A stretch of 64,000 nt of DNA from Rhodospirillales bacterium 24-66-33. GTDB lineage: Bacteria > Pseudomonadota > Alphaproteobacteria > Reyranellales > Reyranellaceae. Every line of letters starts with the position of its first letter. The stretch's first letter is position 1. The stretch spans positions 372,001 through 436,000 of the forward strand of contig NCHQ01000002.1 in assembly GCA_002281855.1 (NCBI GenBank), in the 5' to 3' direction. The notes beneath the pieces were generated by a model. That model made no database searches, was not told the DNA's origin, and was given only the letters and a program-made list of their open reading frames with translations. Of this stretch, positions 53,073 to 64,000 are shown in pieces. A program made the translations under genes and the position numbers.

Positions 53073-54179
53073 ATGAATGAGCCCGGCTTGAAGCCTGACG
53101 CCCCCGGCCACAATCGGCCCCCCCTCACCTACAAGGACGCCGGCGTCGACATCGATGCGGGCGACGACCTCGTCGAGCACATCAAGCCGTTGGCGAAGAG
53201 CACCAACCGGCCAGGTGTGATGGGCGGTCTCGGCGGCTTCGGCGGTCTGTTCGACCTCAAGGCCGCTGGGTTCAACGACCCCATCCTGGTGTCCGGAACC
53301 GATGGGGTCGGCACCAAGCTGAAGGTCGCCATCGAAGCCGCCGTCCCCGACACGGTGGGCATCGACCTCGTGGCGATGTGCGTCAACGACATCGTGGTCC
53401 AGGGCGCCGAGCCGCTGTTCTTCCTGGATTACTATGCCAGCGGGCGCCTCGACGTCGATGTCGGGCGGCGCCTCGTCGCCGGCATCGCCGAAGGCTGCCG
53501 CCGCGCCGGATGCGCGCTGGTTGGCGGCGAGACCGCGGAGATGCCCGGCATGTATGCCGACGGCGACTACGATCTTGCGGGCTTCACGGTCGGCGCCGCG
53601 GAGCGCAACGCCCTGCTGCCGCGCGCCGATATCGCCCCCGGCGACGTGGTCCTCGGCCTCGCGTCGAGCGGCCCGCACTCCAACGGCTATTCGCTGGTGC
53701 GCCGCATCGTCGAGCGCAGCGGCCTGAAATACGCCGACCGCGCGCCCTTTGCCGATGCGACGCTGGGTGAGGCCCTGCTCGAACCGACGCGCATTTATGT
53801 AAAGCAGCTCCTGCAGGTGATCCGGGCGACCGGCGCGATCAAGGGTATTGCGCACATCACCGGCGGTGGCCTTCCCGGCAACGTGCCGCGCTGCCTGCCC
53901 GACGGTACGCGGGCGCGGCTCGATGCCCGTCAGTGGACGGCCCCGCGTGTCTTCCAGTGGCTGCGCGAGGTCGGCCAGGTCCCGACCGACGACATGCTGC
54001 GGACCTTCAATTGCGGTCTCGGCATGATCGTGGTCGTGGCGAAGGACGACGCCGCGCGCGTGGCCCAGGCCCTGACCGAGACCGGCGAGATCGTGACCAC
54101 GATCGGCAAGATCGAGACGGCGCCCACCGACGAGGCCGACTGCGTCGTCGACAATGCCGAGAGCCTATGGCGAAGCTGA
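53073..54179 (+). CDS. purM: phosphoribosylformylglycinamidine cyclo-ligase
   Basis: A 368-residue AIR synthetase, step five of purine synthesis. It shows [59 protein letters not shown] and [13 protein letters not shown], the ATP and substrate loops. The ATG at 53073 is preferred over the open frame from 52761. It overlaps purN by 13 bases and is divergent from DUF2066. Confidence 0.97.
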   Translation: MNEPGLKPDAPGHNRPPLTYKDAGVDIDAGDDLVEHIKPLAKSTNRPGVMGGLGGFGGLFDLKAAGFNDPILVSGTDGVGTKLKVAIEAAVPDTVGIDLVAMCVNDIVVQGAEPLFFLDYYASGRLDVDVGRRLVAGIAEGCRRAGCALVGGETAEMPGMYADGDYDLAGFTVGAAERNALLPRADIAPGDVVLGLASSGPHSNGYSLVRRIVERSGLKYADRAPFADATLGEALLEPTRIYVKQLLQVIRATGAIKGIAHITGGGLPGNVPRCLPDGTRARLDARQWTAPRVFQWLREVGQVPTDDMLRTFNCGLGMIVVVAKDDAARVAQALTETGEIVTTIGKIETAPTDEADCVVDNAESLWRS

Positions 54180-54817
54180 AAGTCGGGGTTCTGATCTCCG
54201 GCCGCGGCAGCAACCTCGCCGCGCTGATCGACGCGGCGAAGGCCCAGGACTATCCCGCCGAGATCGGCTGCGTCGTGAGCAACAAGGAAGCCGCTCCGGG
54301 TCTTGCCATTGCCGCCGCGGCGGGCATCGCGACCGCCATCGTCTCCCACCGCGACCATCCCGACCGCGAGAGTTTCGATCGCGCCGTCTCGGCGCAACTG
54401 GAACGCCATGGCGTCGAACTGGTCGTCCTGGCCGGCTTCATGCGGATTTTCAGCCCGTGGTTTCCGTCGCGCTGGAGGGACCGGCTGATCAACATCCACC
54501 CGTCCCTCTTGCCGGCCTTCAAGGGCCTGCACGTGCAGCGCCAGGCCCTGGAAGCCGGCGTCCGCGTGAGCGGCTGTACCGCCCATCTGGTGACGCCGGA
54601 TCTCGACTCGGGCCCGATCATCGCCCAGGCCGCGGTGCCGGTGCTGGCCGGCGACACGGAGGAGACGCTTGCGGCGCGCATCCTGCGCCAGGAACATCGC
54701 CTCTACCCGCTGGTGGTGCGCTGGTTCGGCGAGGGCCGGATTGCGATCGACGGCGACAGGGTTACCGTTACAGGCGTTGCCTGCGACGCCACGCTCCTCT
54801 TTTCCCGAGAAACCTAG
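54167..54817 (+). CDS. purN: phosphoribosylglycinamide formyltransferase
   Basis: A 216-residue GAR transformylase that uses 10-formyl-tetrahydrofolate in purine synthesis. It begins [17 protein letters not shown], with catalytic Asn and His in [12 protein letters not shown] and the Asp in [12 protein letters not shown]. It starts inside the end of purM, so the two are translationally coupled. Confidence 0.97.
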   Translation: MAKLKVGVLISGRGSNLAALIDAAKAQDYPAEIGCVVSNKEAAPGLAIAAAAGIATAIVSHRDHPDRESFDRAVSAQLERHGVELVVLAGFMRIFSPWFPSRWRDRLINIHPSLLPAFKGLHVQRQALEAGVRVSGCTAHLVTPDLDSGPIIAQAAVPVLAGDTEETLAARILRQEHRLYPLVVRWFGEGRIAIDGDRVTVTGVACDATLLFSRET

Positions 54818-54858
54818 TCCGATATAAGATCGCCAACGATTTCAAGCGGGGATGAGAT

Positions 54859-55062
54859 ATGGCTGAAGCAAAGGATGACTTTCCGGCTCACGCGGCGACC
54901 TACGCGTCGTTCAGCAAGCTGGTGACGTTCACGCTCCTCTGGATCATCGTTCTTCTGGTGTCCATGGCCCTCGGCCTGATTGCGCACCTGCCGCTGCTGG
55001 GCCTCGTTCTGGGCATCGGCGGCTCGATCGCTCTCCTGATCGGCTTTGCCATCCTGGATTGA
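54859..55062 (+). CDS. aa3-type cytochrome c oxidase subunit IV
   Basis: A 67-residue protein with a short polar N-terminus and two hydrophobic helices. HAATYASFSKLVTFTLLW matches the bacterial COX4_pro_2 pattern (HxxTYxxFxKL), a small single- or double-helix subunit found in alphaproteobacterial aa3 oxidases. The rest of the oxidase is not in this window. It lies 41 bases after purN and is followed by a bidirectional terminator. Confidence 0.85.
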   Translation: MAEAKDDFPAHAATYASFSKLVTFTLLWIIVLLVSMALGLIAHLPLLGLVLGIGGSIALLIGFAILD

Positions 55063-55085
55063 CGTCTGGAGCAAGGCTCCAAAAG

Positions 55086-55113
55086 AAAAGCGGCCCGTTT
55101 GGGCCGCTTTTTT
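55086..55113. terminator. bidirectional rho-independent terminator
   Basis: An 11-base perfect stem (AAAAGCGGCCC/GGGCCGCTTTT) with a GTTT loop has T runs in both directions. It serves COX IV from the left and ndk from the right. Confidence 0.92.
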
Positions 55114-55134
55114 ATTTCGGTGGCGCGTACTGCG

Positions 55135-55557
55135 TCAGCCGACGATCTCGGAGCCCGCGAAGAAGTAGGCGATCTCGATGGCCGCGTTCTCGGGCGAGTC
55201 CGAGCCGTGCACCGAGTTCGCTTCGATCGACTCGGCGAAGTCCTTGCGGATCGTGCCGGCATCGGCGTTGGCCGGGTTGGTGGCGCCCATGATCTCGCGG
55301 TTCTTCGCGACGGCATTCTCGCCTTCGAGGACCTGCACCACGACCGGGCCGGAGGTCATGAACGTGCAGAGTTCGCCGAAGAACGGGCGAGCCTTGTGGA
55401 CGCCATAGAACTCTTCGGCCTGCTGGCGGCTCATCTGGATGCGCTTCTGGGCGACGATGCGCAGGCCCTTTTCCTCGAAGCGGGCGTTGATCTTGCCGGT
55501 CAGGTTCCGGCGGGTCGCGTCCGGCTTGAGGATCGAGAAAGTACGTTCGACGGCCAT
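55135..55557 (-). CDS. ndk: nucleoside diphosphate kinase
   Basis: A 140-residue enzyme that balances nucleoside triphosphates by phosphate transfer through a His. The phospho-His is in [12 protein letters not shown]; other family blocks are [28 protein letters not shown] and [23 protein letters not shown] precedes the ATG at 55557. It has its own promoter and shares a terminator with the COX IV gene. Confidence 0.97.
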   Translation of the reverse strand: MAVERTFSILKPDATRRNLTGKINARFEEKGLRIVAQKRIQMSRQQAEEFYGVHKARPFFGELCTFMTSGPVVVQVLEGENAVAKNREIMGATNPANADAGTIRKDFAESIEANSVHGSDSPENAAIEIAYFFAGSEIVG

Positions 55558-55599
55558 GAATTCCCTCGTGGAGGCAGTGATTTCAATGCTTGGGCGCGC

Positions 55600-55628
55600 C
55601 TTATAGACGCGGGGTTTGGACCGGGCAA
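55600..55628 (-). promoter_or_regulatory. promoter of ndk
   Basis: Read leftward: TTGCCC (55628-55623), 17 bases, TATAAG (55605-55600). It gives a leader of about 36 bases containing the ribosome-binding site. Confidence 0.55.
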
Positions 55629-55670
55629 GCGTGCCCAATGAGCTTGGTTTGCGGCCAAATCGCATGGTAA

Positions 55671-57560
<1,890 letters not shown>

Positions 57561-57563
57561 TCC

Positions 57564-58793
57564 CTACTCGGCCGCAGCGGGATAGGCAGGCCTGCGGGCG
57601 CTGCTGTTTCGGATCAGCAGCACCATCCCGGCATTGAAGGTGTAGAGCCCGATGGCGATCCAGAAGATCACGGCCGGCAGACCGCTGTTCATCAGCACGC
57701 CGTAGAGCGGTGGCGCCACGAACGAGCCGATATCGAGCCCCGAATAGACGAAGCCGAAGACCTTGCCCGATGCGCCGGGAGGCGTCGCACCGCGCACGAT
57801 CATGTCGCGCGACGGGTTGGTGATGCCGCCGGCGGCGCCGGCCAGTGCCAGCAGGACCGGCAGCAAGGCGGGCGACACGGTCTGGGTCGCGATCGGCACG
57901 GTGAGGGCCGCCGCCGCCAGGAGGCCTAACGCCGCCACGAGATCGTGGCGACGGACGCGGTCGGCGAAGTATCCGCCCACCAGAATTCCCGCGGCCGAAC
58001 CGGCGATGAACACGATCAGGCAGAAGGCAGCATAGTTCTCCGTGACGCCGAACATGCCGCTCCAGGCCGGCACGGCGAACTGCTGGATGCCGACCGTGTT
58101 GGCGGCGATCAGCGCGAAATATGCGAGGCAGAGCAGCAGCGCCGGCTGCAGGAACAGGGCCAGCCCCGGGCGTCCCCCTGCCTGCGCCGCCGCCGCACGC
58201 ACCTTGACCCTGTGATCCACCAGTTGCTCGCGATGGACGAGGACCAGCCCCGACAGCACGATGCCGGGCAATGCGCCGATCAGGGCCGCCCCCACCCAGC
58301 CGAACATGCTGTCGAGGAAGTACATGACCGGTGCGGCGGCCCAGCCCAGCGATCCACCGAGCCCATGGATGCTGAAGGCGCGACCGAGGCGATGGGGGTT
58401 CACCGACGAATTCAGCAGCGCGAAGTCGGCGGGATGGAAGACCGAATTGCCCAGCCCGGCGATGACCGCGATGCAGGCGAACCCCAGGAAGGAATGCGCG
58501 ACTGAGATGCACGCCAGGCCGAGCCCGACGACCAGAAGGCCCCCGGCCAGGATCGGCCGCGCGCCGAAACGGTCCACCGCAAAGCCCGCCGCCGTCTGTG
58601 TCACGCCGGAGACGCCGTAGAAGATTCCCGCCAGGAGGCCGACATCGGCGTAGCTCAACCCCGCTTCCTGACGGACGATCAGGAGCATGGTCGCGAAGGC
58701 CAGCTGGTAGTAGTGGCTCACCCCGTGGGCGACGCCGATCAGGCTGATGACCCGGAAATCATGCTGAAGCGACGTTGCGGTGGCAGCGGACAT
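57564..58793 (-). CDS. MFS transporter (fosmidomycin-resistance-like)
   Basis: A 409-residue major facilitator with 12 hydrophobic helices. The early GVAHGVSHYYQLAFATML is typical of Fsr/fosmidomycin-resistance-type carriers, and GFAVDRFGARPIL with the later FADRVRRHDLV are motif-A copies. It probably exports a small organic molecule. GAGGTG precedes the ATG at 58793, and a TATGAT at 58817-58812 (leftward) is a likely -10. It is convergent with the ABC-F gene, three bases apart. Confidence 0.82.
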   Translation of the reverse strand: MSAATATSLQHDFRVISLIGVAHGVSHYYQLAFATMLLIVRQEAGLSYADVGLLAGIFYGVSGVTQTAAGFAVDRFGARPILAGGLLVVGLGLACISVAHSFLGFACIAVIAGLGNSVFHPADFALLNSSVNPHRLGRAFSIHGLGGSLGWAAAPVMYFLDSMFGWVGAALIGALPGIVLSGLVLVHREQLVDHRVKVRAAAAQAGGRPGLALFLQPALLLCLAYFALIAANTVGIQQFAVPAWSGMFGVTENYAAFCLIVFIAGSAAGILVGGYFADRVRRHDLVAALGLLAAAALTVPIATQTVSPALLPVLLALAGAAGGITNPSRDMIVRGATPPGASGKVFGFVYSGLDIGSFVAPPLYGVLMNSGLPAVIFWIAIGLYTFNAGMVLLIRNSSARRPAYPAAAE

Positions 58794-58859
58794 GGGCACC
58801 TCGTAATGCCCATCATAAGCGATCGGCAGCACGAAGGGCGGCGGAATTGCAAGGACGAG

Positions 58860-60029
58860 CTATGCGGCGAAGCGCAGGGCTGCCGACCGTATGCGCACCT
58901 GGCTTGCCACACCGTGAATGGTGTTGCGGACCAGCAGCTGCGCGGGCTTTGCCGCGTCGTAGGTCAAGACGGTGACGCGATGCGTCGAAGGCCTCGCATC
59001 CAGTATGCGTTCACGTCCGACGAAGCTGTCCGGATTCTCATCCGCAAGGACGACGCCCACACTCCCGCTCTGAACCTCGATCTCGAGGTCGACCGCATAC
59101 CCCAGGCCGGGGAGCGGCAACGAGCCAAGCTGCTGTATCGCGTACTCGAGGCCGACCGACATCGCATACCACCAGATGTGGGGAGGACAAACCAGCCGCC
59201 ACTCGCCGGGAAGCGCCTTGAGCGACGCCTGGTTCAGCGCCGTCGCAGGGTATCCCATGAGCGATACCTCGGGCGATTGCCGCGAATCCGGATTGAGTTC
59301 GTCGACCCGCAGATCGACCCAGCCGAAGTTTCCGCCGCCTGTCGTGAAATCGAGGATTGTGGTCGTGCGGGAGGGAAACAGGCGGCGCTTCACCTTCTCT
59401 AGGTCGTACCATTCGGCCCACGGCGTGCGTTCACCGTCGGTGCGCTTGCCGAACTCCGAAAAAGGCAGCGCGCCCTCTCGGAGCCACCGCTCGTAGGGAT
59501 AGGTGAGCTCGATCCAGCGGCCCCCGGCTTTCAGATGCTGCAGCAGGTCGAGCGTCTCGGTCCGCGCAATATCGAACGGCGCATGATGCAGGGAGCCGAT
59601 CGCCCACACCGCATCGTAGGGTCCGCCCTTCAATCCGGCGAACGACCGCTCGTTCTCGACATGAAGATAGCTGGCGCGCTCGCCCAGACCCAGGCTTTCC
59701 ACAACACGGCGAACCAGGTTCAGGTTGTCGAGGACCAGATCCGAGAACGTCCAGTGCGCCCCGCGCGCCAGAAAGCTGATGCCGTCGAAACCGAAGCCCG
59801 AGCCAACTTCCACCACACGCCGACCGGCGAATACATCGCCGTAGAGACAGTGAAACCAGCCGCGGACATCGGGAACGACCGCCGCCTCGTTCATCCGGCG
59901 CCAATGCGCCATCAGCGAGGCATCGTCGAGCGACAGCAGATCGCCCGAATAGGTGCGGCCGAGGGTTTCACCGCCTGCCGGCAACTCGCGCCACTTGTCG
60001 CGCGACAGACTGAGGAATTCGTCGGACAT
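58860..60029 (-). CDS. class I SAM methyltransferase with extra C-terminal beta domain
   Basis: A 389-residue protein. Residues ~60-220 form a Rossmann methyltransferase: motif I VVEVGSGFGFDGISF, motif II area TFSDLVLDNL, and AIGSLHHAPF. Residues ~285-389 are a separate beta-rich module (VDLEIEVQSGSVGVVLAD, TVLTYDAAKPAQLLVRNT) resembling jelly-roll or carbohydrate-binding modules fused to glycan-modifying enzymes. The acceptor is unknown. It is divergent from the cyclase gene and close to an FkbM-type gene. Confidence 0.8.
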   Translation of the reverse strand: MSDEFLSLSRDKWRELPAGGETLGRTYSGDLLSLDDASLMAHWRRMNEAAVVPDVRGWFHCLYGDVFAGRRVVEVGSGFGFDGISFLARGAHWTFSDLVLDNLNLVRRVVESLGLGERASYLHVENERSFAGLKGGPYDAVWAIGSLHHAPFDIARTETLDLLQHLKAGGRWIELTYPYERWLREGALPFSEFGKRTDGERTPWAEWYDLEKVKRRLFPSRTTTILDFTTGGGNFGWVDLRVDELNPDSRQSPEVSLMGYPATALNQASLKALPGEWRLVCPPHIWWYAMSVGLEYAIQQLGSLPLPGLGYAVDLEIEVQSGSVGVVLADENPDSFVGRERILDARPSTHRVTVLTYDAAKPAQLLVRNTIHGVASQVRIRSAALRFAA

Positions 60030-60093
60030 CTCGTGACACTAGGCGCGTCGGGCACGCGTGCGCTAGTGTCGCCGCCGCAAAAGGGAGTACCAA

Positions 60094-61131
60094 ATGAAGC
60101 GCTGGAAGCATCGCCCCGAAGGTTCGACCTGGGGAGACTGGGGCGACGAGGACCAACTCGGCCGCCTCAACCTGATCACGCCGAAAAAGGTGCTCGAGGG
60201 CATTGCCGAGGTGAAGGAAGGGCTCTCCTTCTGCCTCAGTCTCCCGCTCGATTTTCCCGGCGGCAACGTCTTGAACGCGCGCCGCCTGCCGCCCGTCCTG
60301 TCGCCCACGGGCGACGAGAACGGCTGGCGCTTCAACTTCCTGACCAACAGCCTGAACCCGCAGTTCGTCGATGTGGCGAGCGACGACCGGGTGATCCTGA
60401 CGCTGCAGTATTCGACCCAGTGGGACACGCTGGCCCATGTCGGCGGCCTGTTCGATGCCGATGGCGACGGGGTACCCGAGCCGCTCTACTACAACGGCTT
60501 CAAGGCCGGCTCCGACGTGGTCGGTCCGCTGCCCGACGCCGGCCGCGACGGCTGCGGCCACCTCTCCTATGCCCACAAGCTCGGCGTCGAGAACATGGCG
60601 GCCAAGGCGATCCAGGGCCGCGCCGTGCTCGTCGATCTGGAGAAGCACTATGGGCGCGACCACAAGTATGTGAGCTACGACGATTTCAAGCGCGTGCTCG
60701 ACGCCGACAAGGTCGTGGTCGAACCCGGCGACATGCTGCTCCTGTACACGGGCTTCACCGACGAGATCATGAAGATGAACAAGAACGTCGACCCGGCCCG
60801 CGCGCACGCGATGTGCTGCGTGCTCGACGGCCGCGACAAGCGCCTGCTGCAGTGGATCACCGACAGCCAGATCTCCGCGCTGATCGCCGACAACTATGGC
60901 GTCGAAGCCGTGCCGGCGAAGCCCGGTCCCGAGGATGCCGAGCATCCGTCGCTGCCGCTCCACAATCATTGCCTGTTCAAGCTGGGGCTCAATCTCGGCG
61001 AGATCTGGTGGCTGAAGGATCTGGCGCTCTGGCTGCGCGAGAGGCAGCGCTCGCGCTTCCTGCTGACGGCGCCGCCGCTGCGTCTTCCCGGCGCGGTCGG
61101 GTCGCCCGCGACTCCCGTGGCAACGGTCTGA
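60094..61131 (+). CDS. cyclase family protein (kynurenine formamidase-like)
   Basis: A 345-residue cyclase/kynurenine-formamidase superfamily protein. The usual metal motif HxGTHxDxPxH reads YSTQWDTLAH here: the Asp and the last His are kept but Gln replaces the second His, as in one annotated cyclase subfamily. A C-terminal His is in PLHNHCLFKLG. It may be a lactone or amide hydrolase; the substrate is unknown. GGGAG precedes the ATG. It lies 13 bases before the FkbM-like gene. Confidence 0.82.
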   Translation: MKRWKHRPEGSTWGDWGDEDQLGRLNLITPKKVLEGIAEVKEGLSFCLSLPLDFPGGNVLNARRLPPVLSPTGDENGWRFNFLTNSLNPQFVDVASDDRVILTLQYSTQWDTLAHVGGLFDADGDGVPEPLYYNGFKAGSDVVGPLPDAGRDGCGHLSYAHKLGVENMAAKAIQGRAVLVDLEKHYGRDHKYVSYDDFKRVLDADKVVVEPGDMLLLYTGFTDEIMKMNKNVDPARAHAMCCVLDGRDKRLLQWITDSQISALIADNYGVEAVPAKPGPEDAEHPSLPLHNHCLFKLGLNLGEIWWLKDLALWLRERQRSRFLLTAPPLRLPGAVGSPATPVATV

Positions 61132-61144
61132 GCGCGTCATCGCG

Positions 61145-62230
61145 ATGTCGTTCCCGGCGTTCGTCGCCCAAGGGTTGAAGGCGGAACGGTTCGCGCTTCT
61201 GGACATCGGCTGCTCCGGAGGTCTCGACCCGAAGTGGCGCGCCTTCGGAGACAGGCTGAAGGCGCTGGGCATCGACGCCAGCGAGAGCGAATGCCGGCGG
61301 CTCGCCACGGAGGAACGGAATCCCGACGTTTCCTATGTGGCGGCCTTCGTGAGCCCCCGCGCCGACGAGCCGATCGACCTGTCGGCTGGTCCGGCGGCCC
61401 CGCTCATCATGAAGATGCGCGATCGCATGAGCTTCATGCGCACGCGCGAGATCCGCGACGTCAAGCTGCGGACGGCCTCCACCGAGGAACAGCTCCGGCA
61501 CAACGCCTGGGAACTCACCGGGCTCGCCGATCCGTCGAAGCCCGTGGTCGTGCCCGACCTTCTCGCCGCGCGTGGCTGGCACGACCTGGACTACCTGAAG
61601 ATCGATACCGACGGCATCGACTGGCAGATCCTCCAGAGCTTCGAGGGACGGCTGCCGGCGAACCTGCTGGCCGTGCAGATGGAAGTGAACTTCGTGGGCG
61701 ACGGCGCCGCCGACGAGCATTCGTTCCACAACACCGATCGCTTCATGCGCCGGCATGGCTTCGATCTCTTCCGCCTCGACGTGCGCAACTATTCCTCGCG
61801 CGCCCTGCCCGCCCGCTACATCTGGCCGACGCCGGCGGAGACCCATTCCGGCCGGCCGTTCCAGGGCGAGGCCTACTATGCCCTCGATCTGCTCGGCCCC
61901 AACGGCCCGGCGCGGTTGGCGGAACTGAGCGCCGAGAAGGTGGCGAAGCTGGCGGCGATCCTGTCGACCTGGGACGTTCCCGACTCCGCGGCCGAGCTTT
62001 TGCTGGGCTGCCGAGACAGGCTGGCCGCGGCGCTCGATGTCGATCGCGGCCTCGATCTGCTCGCCGCGCAGGCCCAAGGCCACCGCGCCCGGCCGCTCGA
62101 CTACCGAAGCTACATGGCACGCTTCGAATCCGATCCGCCGGATTTCTACCGGCCGGAAGGGCCGATCCCGTTGCGCGAGCGGCTGGCCGCCGCCTGGCGC
62201 GCCTATCTGCGGCCGCGCGACAGCCGTTAG
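61145..62230 (+). CDS. FkbM-like methyltransferase domain protein
   Basis: A 361-residue protein. LLDIGCSGGLDPKWRAFG near residue 18 looks like a SAM-binding motif I, and DYLKIDTDGIDWQILQSFEG is the hallmark FkbM block. The C-terminal ~120 residues are mostly helical and have no recognised domain. FkbM-type enzymes O-methylate sugars or natural products. It is cotranscribed with the cyclase gene and ends one base before the convergent holC stop. Confidence 0.75.
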   Translation: MSFPAFVAQGLKAERFALLDIGCSGGLDPKWRAFGDRLKALGIDASESECRRLATEERNPDVSYVAAFVSPRADEPIDLSAGPAAPLIMKMRDRMSFMRTREIRDVKLRTASTEEQLRHNAWELTGLADPSKPVVVPDLLAARGWHDLDYLKIDTDGIDWQILQSFEGRLPANLLAVQMEVNFVGDGAADEHSFHNTDRFMRRHGFDLFRLDVRNYSSRALPARYIWPTPAETHSGRPFQGEAYYALDLLGPNGPARLAELSAEKVAKLAAILSTWDVPDSAAELLLGCRDRLAAALDVDRGLDLLAAQAQGHRARPLDYRSYMARFESDPPDFYRPEGPIPLRERLAAAWRAYLRPRDSR

Positions 62231-62231
62231 T

Positions 62232-62684
62232 TCAGGCCCTCTTCTCCCAGCCGCCGGTCTCGGTCTGCTGCCAATAGGCGACCGCGTGACCGGCGGTCTT
62301 GTAGGCCTTCCAGCGCTCTCGCGCGTCGGCGACGGCGCTGTCGTCGCGGCCGTCGAACAGTTCGAAGCAGCGCTTGTAGTCGCCGACCTTCTCCGACCTC
62401 GCGCGGTCGGCGACAAACAGGAATGCCGCGCCGTTCGGATTCTCGTCGACATGCGTCAGCCAGACCGGCTGGCGGTCGGCTTCGCCGTCCCGGGCGGCCC
62501 CGTGCGGCAGGAAGCCGTCGGGATCGTAGACCCAGAGATGCGTGTTCAACGCATCCACCCGTTCCGGCGACCCGAGCAGCACCACCGCCCGCTCCCCCGC
62601 CTGCAACGTCTTGGTCAGCAGGCGTGGCAGCGTGTCTTCCAGTGACGATCGGGTCAGGTGATAGAAGTTGACCTCGGTCGCCAT
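62232..62684 (-). CDS. holC: DNA polymerase III chi subunit
   Basis: A 150-residue HolC protein linking the clamp loader to SSB. It begins EVNFYHLTRSSLEDTLPRLL, has VLLGSPERVDALNTHLWVYD and FLFVADRARSEKVGDYKRCF, and continues normally to the end. The ATG at 62684 is eight bases after the pepA stop; the longer open frame is a pepA shadow. pepA-holC is a classic pair. Confidence 0.93.
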   Translation of the reverse strand: MATEVNFYHLTRSSLEDTLPRLLTKTLQAGERAVVLLGSPERVDALNTHLWVYDPDGFLPHGAARDGEADRQPVWLTHVDENPNGAAFLFVADRARSEKVGDYKRCFELFDGRDDSAVADARERWKAYKTAGHAVAYWQQTETGGWEKRA

Positions 62685-62692
62685 CGGCCCGA

Positions 62693-64000
62693 TCAGCCTT
62701 CGTAATTCTCGGCGATCAGCCGGTCGAGCAGTCGCACGCCGAAGGCGGTCGCGCCCTTGGGCGTGAGGGTATCGCCCTTGCCCGACCAGGCCACGCCGGC
62801 AATGTCGATATGCGCCCAGGCGACGCCCTCCTGCACGAAGCGCTGCAGGAATTGAGCGGCCGTGATCGAGCCGCCATCGCGCCCACCGCCGACATTCTTC
62901 ATGTCGGCGATCTCGGAGTCGATGAGCTTGTCGTACTTCGGCCCGAGCGGCATGCGCCACAGCTTCTCGCCGATCCCCGCACCGGCCGCACGCAGCCGGT
63001 TGGACAGCTCAGTGTCGTTGCAGAACAGTCCCGCCCGCTCGTGGCCGAGCGCCACGATGATGGCGCCGGTGAGGGTCGAAAGCTCGACCATCGCCTGCGG
63101 CTTGAACTTCTGCTGGGCGTACCACATGGCGTCGCACAGGATCAGGCGGCCTTCGGCGTCGGTGTTGATGACCTCGACCGTCTGTCCCGACATCGACTTC
63201 ACGACGTCGCCCGGACGCTGGGCATTGCCGTCGGGCATGTTCTCGACGAGCGCGCACACCGCCACGACGTTCGCCTTGGCCTTGCGGCCGGCGATCAGCT
63301 TCATGGCGCCGGTAACGGCGCCGGCGCCGCCCATGTCCCACTTCATGTCTTCCATGCCGGCGGCCGGCTTCAGCGAGATGCCACCGGTATCGAAGCACAC
63401 GCCCTTGCCGATCAGGGCGACGGGCGCCTGGCCCTTCGGGCCGTTCATCCACTTCATGACGAGGAGCTGCGAGTCGCGCCCGCTGCCCTGCCCGACGGCC
63501 AGCAAGGTCTCCATGCCGAGCTTCTTCATCTCGGCCTCGCCGAGGATCTCGACCTTCACGCCGAGCTTGGTGAGTTCCTTGGCGCGACGGGCAAACTCCG
63601 CCGGATAGAGAACGTTCGGCGGCTCGCTCACCAGATCGCGCGTGAGGAACACCGCGTCGACCACCGGCTCGAGCGAGGCGTACGCCTTGCGAGCGTCGGC
63701 GGGCGCGGCCAGCACGACGGTGAGCCGCTGCAGCGACAGTTTCTGCTCCGGCTTGTCCTTGGTCTTGTACTTGTCGAAACGGTAGCTGCGCAGGCGAACG
63801 CCCAAAGCCAGATGGGCCGCCATCTCGGCCGGCGACAGGCGGCTCCCCTTGACCGGGTCGACAACCACCGTCACCGCGGTGTGGCCGGCGGCATTGGCCT
63901 CGGTTGCGACGACACCGCCGAGCTCTTCGGCCGCCCTGGCATCGAGGTCCTGCCCCTTGCCAACGCCCAGTAGCAGGAGGCGTGCAATATCACCGGAATG
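62693..64000 (-). CDS. pepA: leucyl aminopeptidase PepA (5' end outside the window)
   Basis: A partial M17 aminopeptidase: 435 codons from the right edge to the stop, with the N-terminal start beyond 64000. The visible N-terminal part reads DIARLLLLGVGKGQDLDARA at the edge. The zinc/catalytic region shows KGVCFDTGGISLKP, WDMGGAGAV and the family signature NTDAEGRLIL. It removes N-terminal residues from peptides. It is upstream of holC in the same transcript. Confidence 0.96.
   Translation of the reverse strand, partial: HSGDIARLLLLGVGKGQDLDARAAEELGGVVATEANAAGHTAVTVVVDPVKGSRLSPAEMAAHLALGVRLRSYRFDKYKTKDKPEQKLSLQRLTVVLAAPADARKAYASLEPVVDAVFLTRDLVSEPPNVLYPAEFARRAKELTKLGVKVEILGEAEMKKLGMETLLAVGQGSGRDSQLLVMKWMNGPKGQAPVALIGKGVCFDTGGISLKPAAGMEDMKWDMGGAGAVTGAMKLIAGRKAKANVVAVCALVENMPDGNAQRPGDVVKSMSGQTVEVINTDAEGRLILCDAMWYAQQKFKPQAMVELSTLTGAIIVALGHERAGLFCNDTELSNRLRAAGAGIGEKLWRMPLGPKYDKLIDSEIADMKNVGGGRDGGSITAAQFLQRFVQEGVAWAHIDIAGVAWSGKGDTLTPKGATAFGVRLLDRLIAENYEG

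Overview
The window is gene-dense, high-GC chromosomal DNA with 59 protein genes and no tRNA, rRNA, CRISPR array, insertion sequence or prophage that I can see. The organism is most likely an alphaproteobacterium. The reasons are a 67-residue aa3-type cytochrome oxidase subunit IV, two EipB/DUF1849 proteins, an H-NS-type protein ending in ETWAGRGNRPRWL, a dihydroorotase-like PyrC without metal ligands beside pyrB, and the gene neighbourhoods pyrB-pyrC-plsY-dprA-topA-rnr-rpmG, aspS-rnd-ppx-ppk and hda-perM-DUF2066-purM-purN. The mix of accessory enzymes would suit a Rhodospirillales or Reyranella-like soil or water bacterium; that placement is inference.

Layout. 1-4.4 kb: cyclic-nucleotide-linked Na+/H+ antiporter, alpha/beta hydrolase, ruvX, H-NS-like protein. 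4.4-8.9 kb: a leftward, tightly coupled operon (Fe/2OG oxygenase, secreted amidohydrolase, small YtkA/FixH-like secreted protein, MauG/CCP-type di-heme protein) facing a PhyH dioxygenase gene. 8.9-11.3 kb: two divergent citrate synthase-family genes, one fused to a DNA-binding HTH, with a perfect 12-bp palindrome between them. 11.4-26 kb: pyrB, pyrC-like, plsY, dprA, topA, rnr, DUF983, S41 protease and rpmG, interrupted by a phosphonate-type binding protein and an MFS carrier. 26-34.6 kb: accessory metabolism (aldehyde dehydrogenase, isochorismatase-like, luciferase-like oxidoreductase, DUF533, MFS, patatin, Ntn amide hydrolase, ROK kinase). 34.7-41.3 kb: cell envelope (MscS channel, outer membrane barrel, tandem EipB proteins, hydroxyacid dehydrogenase, lipoprotein). 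41.4-48.9 kb: aspS, rnd, ppx, ppk, sixA-like. 48.9-55.6 kb: SDR, DUF2147, hda, perM, DUF2066, purM, purN, COX IV, ndk. 55.7-64 kb: ABC-F ATPase, MFS, two methyltransferase-type proteins, cyclase, holC and a pepA that runs off the right edge.

How the genes work together. The housekeeping blocks cover pyrimidine and purine synthesis, DNA topology and uptake, RNA turnover, polyphosphate metabolism and replication control. Accessory genes sit as short inserts inside these conserved blocks. The most interesting material is regulatory or lies in degenerate enzymes: the HTH-citrate synthase divergon and its operator-like palindrome; the MauG-like/YtkA-like pair; four enzymes in which a usual catalytic or metal-binding residue is replaced (PyrC-like, isochorismatase-like, SDR, cyclase); a 16-bp perfect hairpin whose loop is a stop codon; and several promoters with inverted repeats placed where a regulator would bind. 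No stretch over 300 bases lacks a gene; the largest gap is 34565-34740.
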